Part shown: positions 1 through 5,491 of the stretch, piece by piece
Position numbering within the stretch: the first letter of the stretch is position 1
How the letters are laid out: the number at the start of each line of letters is the position of its first letter
DNA from: Planctomycetota bacterium
GTDB taxonomy: Bacteria > Planctomycetota > PLA2
Direction: 5' to 3'
Length of the DNA stretch: 9,135 nucleotides
NCBI GenBank assembly: GCA_023150495.1
Contig: JAKLKT010000088.1
Coordinates: 1-9,135, forward strand
Made by a program: the position numbers and the translations under genes
The notes under the pieces: model-generated
The model's input: only the letters and a program-made list of their open reading frames with translations
What the model was told of the DNA's origin: nothing
Databases searched by the model: none

Positions 1-226
1 GGACGCGGGCGGCGTCCATGCGATCCCGATCGCCGGGAGCACGGAGATCGTCGATCCGAGCGGCGCGGGCGACACGGTCGTCTCGACGGCCACGATGGCG
101 CGGCTCGCGGGCGCGAGCCCTCTCGAGGCCGCGCACCTGGCCAACATCGCCGCGTCGATCTCGGTGATGAAGGCCGGCGCGCAGCCGGTCTCCCTCGACG
201 AGCTTTCTGAGGCGGTCCGGCGGTGA
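1..226 (+). CDS. rfaE1: C-terminal end of PfkB-family sugar kinase (RfaE1/HldE kinase domain-like), 5' truncated by window
   Basis: Only the last 74 codons are present, read from base 2 to the TGA at 224-226. Near the start of the fragment is DPSGAGDT, the PfkB/ribokinase signature whose Asp is the catalytic base and whose GAG forms the anion hole. It is followed by the usual Ala-rich helix (PLEAAHLANIAASISVMKAG) and a short SLDELSEAVRR end. This matches the C-terminus of the D-glycero-beta-D-manno-heptose-7-phosphate kinase domain of HldE/RfaE, which phosphorylates heptose-7-phosphate at C1 for ADP-heptose synthesis in the cytosol. The fragment alone could be another PfkB sugar kinase. The assignment to heptose rests largely on the next gene, an RfaE2 adenylyltransferase 21 bases downstream in the same frame. 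Confidence 0.85.
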   Translation, partial: DAGGVHAIPIAGSTEIVDPSGAGDTVVSTATMARLAGASPLEAAHLANIAASISVMKAGAQPVSLDELSEAVRR

Positions 227-247
227 AGCGGGGGGGCTCCGGGGGCC

Positions 248-739
248 GTGGGTGAGATCATCGACCGTGCGGAACTCCTTCGCCGCTGCGAGGCGCTGAA
301 GGCCAATGGCAAGCGGATCGTCCTCACGAACGGGGCGTTCGACCTGATCCACGTCGGCCACGTGCGGGCGCTGAAGGATGCGCGCAGCAGGGGCGACGTG
401 CTCGTGGTCGGCGTGAACGGCGACGCGTCGGTGCGGCGGCTCAAGGGCGCGGGGCGGCCGGTGGTGCCGGCGGCGGAGCGCGCGGAGCTCCTGGCCTCGC
501 TCTCCTGCGTGGACCTCGTGCACGTGTTCGAGGAGGACGACGTGGCGGTGCTCCTGCGGCTCGTGCGTCCGCACGTGCACGCGAAGGGCCGCGACTACAC
601 GAAGGAGAACGTGCCGGAGCGCGCGGTGGCGCAGGAGGTCGGCGCGGAGATCGCGATCGTCGGCGACCCGAAGGACCACTCCGTGACGGACCTCCTGAAG
701 CGGATCACGGGGCGCGGGGCATCGGGAGCCGCCTCCTAG
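248..739 (+). CDS. rfaE2: D-glycero-beta-D-manno-heptose 1-phosphate adenylyltransferase (RfaE2 / HldE C-terminal domain-like)
   Basis: The 163-residue product covers the cytidylyltransferase-like fold of RfaE2, which transfers AMP from ATP to heptose-1-phosphate, giving ADP-heptose for the LPS inner core. Visible motifs are TNGAFD (27-32, where most members have TNGCFD), the nucleotide-binding HVGH (35-38), RPVVPAAERAELLASL (70-85), KGRDY (113-117) and HSVTDLLKRI (144-153). The length fits a stand-alone RfaE2. The start is GTG at 248; no ATG lies further downstream in frame, and a run of five G at 241-245 could act as a weak, very close ribosome-binding site. The preceding kinase ends 21 bases upstream in the same frame, suggesting co-transcription and possible translational coupling. 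Another nucleotidyltransferase of the same superfamily (for example glycerol-3-phosphate cytidylyltransferase) is less likely, given the heptose-kinase neighbour. Confidence 0.9.
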   Translation: MGEIIDRAELLRRCEALKANGKRIVLTNGAFDLIHVGHVRALKDARSRGDVLVVGVNGDASVRRLKGAGRPVVPAAERAELLASLSCVDLVHVFEEDDVAVLLRLVRPHVHAKGRDYTKENVPERAVAQEVGAEIAIVGDPKDHSVTDLLKRITGRGASGAAS

Positions 740-779
740 GCCGGAATCGTCAAGCGCGAACACGAGCGACCCGGAAGTC

Positions 780-950
780 CATGCCGGGGGAGCCGGAACG
801 TACATCGACGGCGAGGCCGACGGCCGGTTCATCGCCGAGATCGACGGCCCCCCGAGCATCCGCGCCGAGTGTCCGGAGCGTCCCCATCGTGCTCCTGCCG
901 AAGGCCTTGCGGGCAAGACGACGCCGACGCAGGTTTTCGATCGACCTTGA
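780..950 (+). pseudogene. Possible decayed HicB/UPF0150-like antitoxin remnant, no start codon
   Basis: This is the only coding-like stretch in the gap between the heptose enzyme and the antiporter (740-1000). The frame is open from 699 to the TGA at 948-950 but has no ATG, GTG or TTG. Around 813-842 it reads EADGRFIAEI, followed by a Pro-rich turn and, near 891-914, APAEGLAG. HicB/UPF0150 proteins have the same order: an acidic residue, DGR(W/F)IAE(I/V), an LPG turn, then A-x-A-E-A-L-A. Key turn residues are lost and no HicA-like partner is visible. The third codon position is GC-rich through the first half and drifts towards the end, as expected for decay. The match is short and read by eye, so chance is possible. 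The remaining bases of the gap show no convincing promoter or RNA. Confidence 0.35.
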
Positions 951-1000
951 GGGAAGTCCCCGCTAGGGTGGCCGGCGACGCAGGCGATCCCGGACCCGGC

Positions 1001-3241
1001 ATGGAAGTCGCGTACATCCTCGCTCCCCTGCTGCTGCTCGGCGTGGTCGTGGCCGCGGTCTGGCTCGACCGATGGAGCGTGCCGGTGATCCTCGTCGCGC
1101 TCGGGCTCGGCATCGTGTTCGGCAGCGACGTGCTCGGCCTGTGGTACTTCGACGACATCCACCTGTCGAACCAGATCGCAAACGCGGCGCTCGTGTTCAT
1201 CCTGTTCCAGGGCGGACTCTCCACGAAGCACGCCGAGCTGCGGGCCGTCGCGCTGCCGGCGGGCGGGCTCGCGACGTGGGGCGTCGTGCTGACCGCGGCC
1301 GCGACGTTCGGCTGCCTGTACGGCCCACTGGGCTGGCCGTTCGACAGAGCGCTGCTGTCGGCGGTCGTCATCTCGTCGACCGACGCGGCGGCGACGTTCT
1401 CCATCCTGCGCCGGCAGTCGTTGCCGCCGCGGCTTGCGTCGACCATCGAGATCGAGAGCGCCGCGAACGACCCGATGGCGATCCTCTTGACCATGATCGC
1501 CGTCGAGGGTGTCGCGATGGGCGAGAGCCAAGGCTGGCTCGTGGTGCCGCTCCTGCTGTGGAAGATCGCGGGGGGAGCCGCGCTCGGGTGGCTGATCGCG
1601 CGAGGCGCCACCGCCGCGTTCAACAGCCTGAACCCGCAGGATCGGGGCTACTACTACGTGCTCCTGATCGGGCTCGTCCTGCTCACGTACGGGCTGGCCG
1701 AGCTCGTGCACGCCAGCGGCATGCTGGCGGTGTTCACGGCGGGGCTGACCATGGGCAGCCGGCACTTCATCTACAAGCAGGGCATCCGCAACTTCTCGGC
1801 GGCGCTGTCGACGATCGCGAACATCGGCGTGTTCGTCATGATGGGGCTGCTGGTGTTCCCGCACCAATGGAAGGACGTGTGGCTCGACGGCACCGTGCTG
1901 TTCCTCGTGCTGACGTTCGCGGCGCGGCCCATCGCGGTCTGGCTCGGCACCCTCGGCATGCGCATCGGGGTCCGCGAGCGCAGCTTCATGTGCTGGGCCG
2001 GCCTGCGCGGCGCGGTGCCGATCGTGCTCGCGACGTACCCGATGGCCGCGGGGCTGCCGGGCGGCCAGGACGTGTTCAATCTCGTGTTCTTCACGGTGCT
2101 GCTGTCGGTGTCCGTGCAGGGATCCACGCTCGGCGCGCTCGCGCGCCGGCTGGGCCTCGCGGCGTCCGCGCGGCCGCAGCCTCGGTACGGCCTCGAACTC
2201 GTGACCCTCGCGCACAGCGAGCTCGACCTGGTCGTCGTCGACCTGCCGGGACCGAAGGGGCGGCCCGGCCCGCGCATCCGCGACCTCGTGCTCCCCTCGC
2301 GCGCCGTGATCACGCTGGTCGCGCGCGGCAACGAGGTCGTCGCGCCGACCGGGACCGCGCGGCTGCTGGGCTGGGATCAGGTCACGGTGCTGGCGCGCGC
2401 GGCCGACGAACCCGCGGTGCGCCGGGCGCTGCTGGAGCCGTTCGAGACGACCGCGGACGATGTGGAGGAGCCGGCGACGCGCCTCCTCGAGCCCGATGCC
2501 GCGGACTCGCCGCCCGACGCCGACCCGGGACAGATGCGGAACCATGTCGTGCTTCTCGGCCACGGTCGGGTCGGCGCCGTGCTCGCCGGCCTGCTGCGCC
2601 GGCGGCGGATCCCCTTCGTGGTCGTGGAGCAGGACCGCACGATCTCGGAGGAGCTGCTCCGCTCCGGGACGCCCGTCGTGCAGGGCGACGGCGACGAGCC
2701 TCTGATCCTCGACCGGGCGCGGATCGCCAGCGCGCGACTGCTGCTCGTCACGACCGCGGACGCGACCGCCGCCCGCCTGGCGATCGAGCACGCGCACAAG
2801 GCGAACCCCGCCATTGAAGTCGTGACGCGCCTCCACCGCGACTCGCAGCGCGCTCTGTTCGAGGCGTTCCCTCGCACGCTGTGCGTGCACGGCGAGATCG
2901 AGCTCGCATTCGCCATGGCGCGCCTCGTGCTCCAGCGCTCCGGCGTCAGCGCGGTCGAGACCGAGGCGATCCTCATGGACGAGAGGCGCGGGCCGAAGGA
3001 CGGCGCGGGCCGCACGCAGATGGTGGAGATCCATGTCCCGGCGACGTCGGCGACGGTCGGGCGCAGGCTCAAGGACGTGGCGCTGCCGCGGGGCGCCCTC
3101 ATCGTCACGATCGCGCGCGGCGGCGAGTTCGTCGTGCCTGGCGGCCAGACCGAGATCCGGGCCGGCGACGCGCTGCTGGTCCTTGCGGACCCAGACACGG
3201 CCCGCGCGGTCGAGCGGACGATCGCGCCCGGGACGCCCTGA
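1001..3241 (+). CDS. NhaP2/CvrA-type K+(Na+)/H+ antiporter with RCK_C-RCK_N-RCK_C cytosolic tail
   Basis: The 746-residue inner-membrane protein should exchange monovalent cations for protons. Residues 1 to about 390 are a many-helix CPA-type exchanger domain: an N-terminal hydrophobic helix, STDAA with Asp128, the ND pair N156-D157 typical of the ion site, and the WAGLRGAVPIVLA stretch characteristic of NhaP-like exchangers. The tail has three parts: an RCK_C/TrkA_C-like domain (about 396-478), an acidic Pro-rich linker, an RCK_N/TrkA_N Rossmann domain (about 514-655) with GHGRVG (520-525) and the strand-2 acid E543, then a second RCK_C (about 674-742). Such domains bind nucleotides or small ligands and gate transport, so ligand control is likely. 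Usual NhaP2 proteins are near 580 residues with only a TrkA_C-type tail. ATG at 1001 puts the first helix at the N-terminus; GTG at 968, in frame with AGGGA upstream, is an alternative. The transported ion cannot be told. Confidence 0.88.
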   Translation: MEVAYILAPLLLLGVVVAAVWLDRWSVPVILVALGLGIVFGSDVLGLWYFDDIHLSNQIANAALVFILFQGGLSTKHAELRAVALPAGGLATWGVVLTAAATFGCLYGPLGWPFDRALLSAVVISSTDAAATFSILRRQSLPPRLASTIEIESAANDPMAILLTMIAVEGVAMGESQGWLVVPLLLWKIAGGAALGWLIARGATAAFNSLNPQDRGYYYVLLIGLVLLTYGLAELVHASGMLAVFTAGLTMGSRHFIYKQGIRNFSAALSTIANIGVFVMMGLLVFPHQWKDVWLDGTVLFLVLTFAARPIAVWLGTLGMRIGVRERSFMCWAGLRGAVPIVLATYPMAAGLPGGQDVFNLVFFTVLLSVSVQGSTLGALARRLGLAASARPQPRYGLELVTLAHSELDLVVVDLPGPKGRPGPRIRDLVLPSRAVITLVARGNEVVAPTGTARLLGWDQVTVLARAADEPAVRRALLEPFETTADDVEEPATRLLEPDAADSPPDADPGQMRNHVVLLGHGRVGAVLAGLLRRRRIPFVVVEQDRTISEELLRSGTPVVQGDGDEPLILDRARIASARLLLVTTADATAARLAIEHAHKANPAIEVVTRLHRDSQRALFEAFPRTLCVHGEIELAFAMARLVLQRSGVSAVETEAILMDERRGPKDGAGRTQMVEIHVPATSATVGRRLKDVALPRGALIVTIARGGEFVVPGGQTEIRAGDALLVLADPDTARAVERTIAPGTP

Positions 3242-3312
3242 CGAGGGTCACGCGTACCTCGCGGTCGGGGCAGGTCGTGCGTCCGGAGGCGGCGGTCCCT
3301 CGGCGGGAAGGT

Positions 3313-3337
3313 GGTCGGATCCCGTACGGGGGCGACC
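3313..3337. terminator. Inverted repeat between convergent genes, possible bidirectional terminator
   Basis: GGTCG (3313-3317) pairs with CGACC (3333-3337), enclosing the 10-base perfect palindrome CCCGTACGGG (3321-3330). It sits in the 96-base gap where the antiporter and the universal stress gene converge, directly beside the latter's stop. There is no T-run on either strand, so it is not a classical intrinsic terminator, and in such GC-rich DNA it could be chance. Confidence 0.3.
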
Positions 3338-4162
3338 TCACCGCGAGATCAGCAGGGGGGCCGTGGACGCGCGGAGCACGAGCTCCGTGACGCTGCCGAG
3401 CGCCCAGCGGACGAGCCCGTCGCGGCCGTGCGTCGCCATCGCCACGAGCGACGCGCCCATGGACTCCGCGCGCGCGACGATCCGCTCCGCTACGGGCCCG
3501 ATCGCGACCTCGGCGCGCGCGGAGAAGCCGAGATCCCGGGCCCGCACCGAGGCGCGTTCGAGCTCCTCGCGGAGTGCTCGCCTCTCGCGTTCGAGCAGCT
3601 CCTCGATGACGTGCGCCCTAAGCTCGGGCGGCGGCGCCTCGGCCGCGTCCACGACGCCGAAGAGCGTGACGTCCGCCGGCCGGCCCGCCCGGAGAAGGGC
3701 GAGGGTCTCGGCCGCCCGCCACGCGCGGACGGATCCGTCGCAGGGCATGAGCACGCGCTCGAAGAGGCCGCCGCGCGGCGCCGGCGTGTCGTCCTGTGCG
3801 CGAAGCGCGAGCACGGGCAAGGCAGACGCACGGATCACCTTCTCGGCGACGCTCCCCATGACCAGCCGGTCGAAGCCCGACCGGCCCGCGGTCGTGAGCG
3901 CGACGAGGTCGACGCCGCCCGCGGAGGCGACCGCGAGGATCGCATCAGGAGGGCGGCCGTCGCCGATCACGGTCCTCGCGTTGGCCCACTCCCCGACGCG
4001 TCCGGCGATCCCTTCGAGGTAGGCGCGCGGCTCCGGTCCCTCGCCCGGCCGGGCGACGCGCAGGAGCACGACCTCCGCGGGAGCGAGATCCTTCACGACG
4101 GGCAGGATCGCCTCCGCGAGTGTCGACCCGTCGAGCGGGACCAGGACGCGGGGGGCCTGCAT
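3338..4162 (-). CDS. Universal stress protein with two UspA domains
   Basis: The 274-residue cytosolic protein carries two tandem Usp domains. Domain 1 (about 4-121) opens with RVLVPLDGS and has TTAGRSG (90-96) followed by GS at 103-104. Domain 2 (about 135-273) opens with RVLMPCDGS and has ATHGRDG (243-249) followed by GS at 256-257. These correspond to the G-2x-G-9x-G(S/T) ATP-binding loop. The first Gly of the loop is Thr in domain 1 and Ala in domain 2, so ATP binding in domain 1 may be weakened. Domain 1 is also shorter than usual, lacking part of the segment after the first strand. Tandem Usps often act in stress survival; the specific role is unknown. The gene converges on the antiporter. 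On its own strand it starts 11 bases after the stop of the HEPN-like remnant, so it may now use a promoter inherited from that dead locus. No clear Shine-Dalgarno sequence precedes ATG 4162. Confidence 0.92.
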   Translation of the reverse strand: MQAPRVLVPLDGSTLAEAILPVVKDLAPAEVVLLRVARPGEGPEPRAYLEGIAGRVGEWANARTVIGDGRPPDAILAVASAGGVDLVALTTAGRSGFDRLVMGSVAEKVIRASALPVLALRAQDDTPAPRGGLFERVLMPCDGSVRAWRAAETLALLRAGRPADVTLFGVVDAAEAPPPELRAHVIEELLERERRALREELERASVRARDLGFSARAEVAIGPVAERIVARAESMGASLVAMATHGRDGLVRWALGSVTELVLRASTAPLLISR

Positions 4163-4173
4163 CGCGCCACAGT

Positions 4174-4272
4174 CTACCCGAGAGCGCGGCTCCGCCCCGC
4201 GGCCATTCCCGCGGCCTCGCGGGCGTGGTCGCGCATCTGCGCGGGGCTCACCGGGTCGTCATGCCGCGACAT
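4174..4272 (-). pseudogene. Truncated HEPN (HepT-like) toxin remnant
   Basis: The frame encodes 32 residues from ATG 4272 to TAG 4174. It opens with MSRHDD, then QMRDHAREAAGMAAGRSRA, which resembles the first helix of small HEPN proteins that pair with MNT nucleotidyltransferases (there typically a QMxxHAREA helix followed by GRxRAD). Intact HEPN partners are about 110 residues and carry the RNase motif R-x(4-6)-H in the C-terminal part; all of that is missing here. The start codon lies inside the end of the MNT-like remnant with a 14-base overlap, the arrangement expected of a co-transcribed MNT-HEPN toxin-antitoxin pair. Inference: a deletion fused this stub to the DNA now upstream of the universal stress gene. 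The match is short, but its position directly after an MNT relic makes it convincing. No function is expected. Confidence 0.6.
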
Positions 4273-4492
4273 GGAGGTCCTTCGCCTCCGCGAGGACGCG
4301 ATCGCGGAAGCAGCGGCTGAGGAACCCATCGGTGTTCAGGCGAAAGAAGGCCCAGCCGACGCTGATCCCCGGCTCGAACTCGACGAGCACGTCGATGTGG
4401 CTTTCCTGCGTGAAGTCATCGCGCAGGGCCCACCTGAAGGGCGCCAGGCGACGGATCCGGTGCTTCCGGCAGAAGGCGGCGATCCGATCCAT
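4259..4492 (-). pseudogene. Decayed MNT-type nucleotidyltransferase (MntA-like antitoxin) remnant
   Basis: The 77-residue frame runs from ATG 4492 to TGA 4259. Intact MntA-like proteins are near 100 residues and read IRRLALFGS-LRDDF-SDIDVLVEF-GFLSRYFRDRVLAEA. Here the same order is plain: HRIRRLAPF (11-19), LRDDF (23-27), HIDVLVEFEPG (32-42) and GFLSRCFRDRVLAEA (56-70). The catalytic Gly-Ser is replaced by Arg20-Trp21 and the first metal-binding Asp by His32. About 20 residues between AFFR (48-51) and GFLSR, which should carry the LGR-x-VDL segment, are deleted without a frameshift. Intact members AMPylate the HEPN toxin partner to neutralise it; this copy should be catalytically dead. It overlaps the truncated HEPN frame. 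The open frame continues upstream beyond ATG 4492 into sequence I do not recognise. Confidence 0.75.
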
Positions 4493-4735
4493 GGGGAGGC
4501 CGGCAGCGTCGAGCGCCAGGTGCTGCGGTCCGGGGCCCACGGAGCGCCAGCCGTTCGCGGCTACCCTTGATGTGACCGATGGCCAGGAAGCGGCAGCTGC
4601 CTGCTCGGGCGGTTCGCTCGCCTGGAGCACAGGGTGCTCGAATGGCGCGTCGCCGATGGCGAGTTGCAGGCGGATGTGTAGACTCGGCCGTGCCATGCGG
4701 CATGGGAGACCGGGCGACGCGACGGGCGGAGCGCG
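4493..4735. other. Divergent intergenic region without a recognised gene
   Basis: This 243-base stretch separates the dead MNT frame (minus) from the methyltransferase (plus) and should contain the promoter of the latter. A TAGACT hexamer at 4679-4684 preceded by TGTG could be an extended -10 element, but no -35-like sequence lies 16-18 bases upstream. A small inverted repeat, TCGCC-GAT-GGCGA, lies at 4650-4662. Open frames exist on the minus strand but show no family resemblance. The last bases include GGAG (4728-4731), the likely ribosome-binding site for ATG 4736. Confidence 0.4.
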
Positions 4736-5479
4736 ATGAGGAACCGCGAGAGCTGGCGGCCGAGCAAGTACGTGCGCCGGAACGGGCGGCTCCTCGCGTC
4801 GCGCGACCCGAAGGAGGTCGGCGTGGGCTCGCGGCTCGTGGCGGACCTCGTGGCGGCGGCGTACGACGAGGCGCTCCCGCGGCACGCGAGGGGGAGGCTC
4901 CTCGACCTCGGCTGCGGGAAGGCGCCGCTCTACGAGGCGTACCGGGACCGCGTGACGGAGGTCACGTGCGCGGACTGGGGGAAGTCGCTGCACGGGGGCG
5001 AGTACCTGGATGTCGAGTGCGACCTGACGGAGCCGCTGCCGTTTCGGGACGGGGAGTTCGACACGATCCTCCTTTCGGACGTGCTGGAGCACATCCCGGA
5101 GCCCGGGCGGTTGTGGGGGGAGATGGCGCGGATCCTCGCGCCGGGCGGCCGGCTGCTGCTCAACGTTCCGTTCCTCTACTGGCTGCACGAGCAGCCGCAC
5201 GACTACTACCGGTACACGGAGTTCGCGCTGCGCCGTTTCGCGGAGCGCGCGGGGATGAGGCTCCTCGAGCTGCGGCCGATCGGCGGTGCGCCGGAGGTGA
5301 TGGCGGACCTCTTCGCGAAGAACGTCGCGCGGGTACCCGCGGTCGGCCGCGCGCTCGCGTCCCTGGTCCAGGCCACGGTCCTCGCGTTCACGCGCTCGGG
5401 CCTCGGCAGGCGCGCGTCGGAGTCGTCCGGAAGCGCGTTCCCGCTCGGCTACTTCCTCGTCGCGGAGAGGCCGACGTGA
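4736..5479 (+). CDS. Class I SAM-dependent methyltransferase (surface-glycan type)
   Basis: The 247-residue cytosolic enzyme should transfer a methyl group from S-adenosylmethionine. The Rossmann core has motif I LLDLGCG (55-61), an acidic strand-4 region DLTEPLPF (97-103), SDVLEHIPEP (114-123), the post-core LAPGGRLLLNVPF (134-146) and HDYYRYT (155-161). The last motif is common in methyltransferases from O-antigen and capsule clusters. The N-terminal WRPSKYVRRNGRLLASRDPKEVGVGSRL region fits the same group, supporting the ATG at 4736, which has GGAG four bases upstream. The gene stands alone on the plus strand and converges on the GT4 gene with a 9-base gap. The acceptor is unknown; a sugar or lipid-linked intermediate of the neighbouring glycan pathway is plausible. 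It is more GC-rich than the two genes that follow. Confidence 0.88.
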   Translation: MRNRESWRPSKYVRRNGRLLASRDPKEVGVGSRLVADLVAAAYDEALPRHARGRLLDLGCGKAPLYEAYRDRVTEVTCADWGKSLHGGEYLDVECDLTEPLPFRDGEFDTILLSDVLEHIPEPGRLWGEMARILAPGGRLLLNVPFLYWLHEQPHDYYRYTEFALRRFAERAGMRLLELRPIGGAPEVMADLFAKNVARVPAVGRALASLVQATVLAFTRSGLGRRASESSGSAFPLGYFLVAERPT

Positions 5480-5491
5480 GCTACCAGCTCA
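5477..5491. terminator. Perfect inverted repeat containing both stop codons of the convergent genes
   Basis: TGAGCT-ACC-AGCTCA is a 6-base stem with a 3-base loop. Its left end is the TGA of the plus-strand methyltransferase and its right end, read on the minus strand, is the TGA of the GT4 gene. It may limit convergent read-through, but the stem is short and has no T-run, so termination is uncertain. Confidence 0.3.

Noticed and set aside
224..226. The TGA between RfaE1 and RfaE2 as a selenocysteine codon
   Set aside because: Neither family uses selenocysteine, the position is an inter-domain linker, and no obvious hairpin follows directly.
781..966. 61-codon plus-strand frame with an ATG in the gap before the antiporter
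   Set aside because: Ser/Arg/Pro-rich low-complexity product with no ribosome-binding site. The neighbouring frame over the same bases looks more protein-like.
1072..2817. Second plus-strand open frame of 581 codons inside the antiporter
   Set aside because: Composition is almost all Arg, Ala, Gly and Pro, and the antiporter frame has clear motifs throughout.
4170..4175. TAGACT on the minus strand upstream of the Usp gene as a -10 box
   Set aside because: No -35-like hexamer at 16-18 bases, and it would lie only about 8 bases before the start codon. The similar hexamer at 4679-4684 also lacks a -35.
4259..5200. Long minus-strand open frame (313 codons) ending in the MNT-like sequence
   Set aside because: The part beyond 4492 is antisense to the methyltransferase and is Arg/Pro-rich with no family pattern. 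Only the last 77 codons carry the MNT resemblance.
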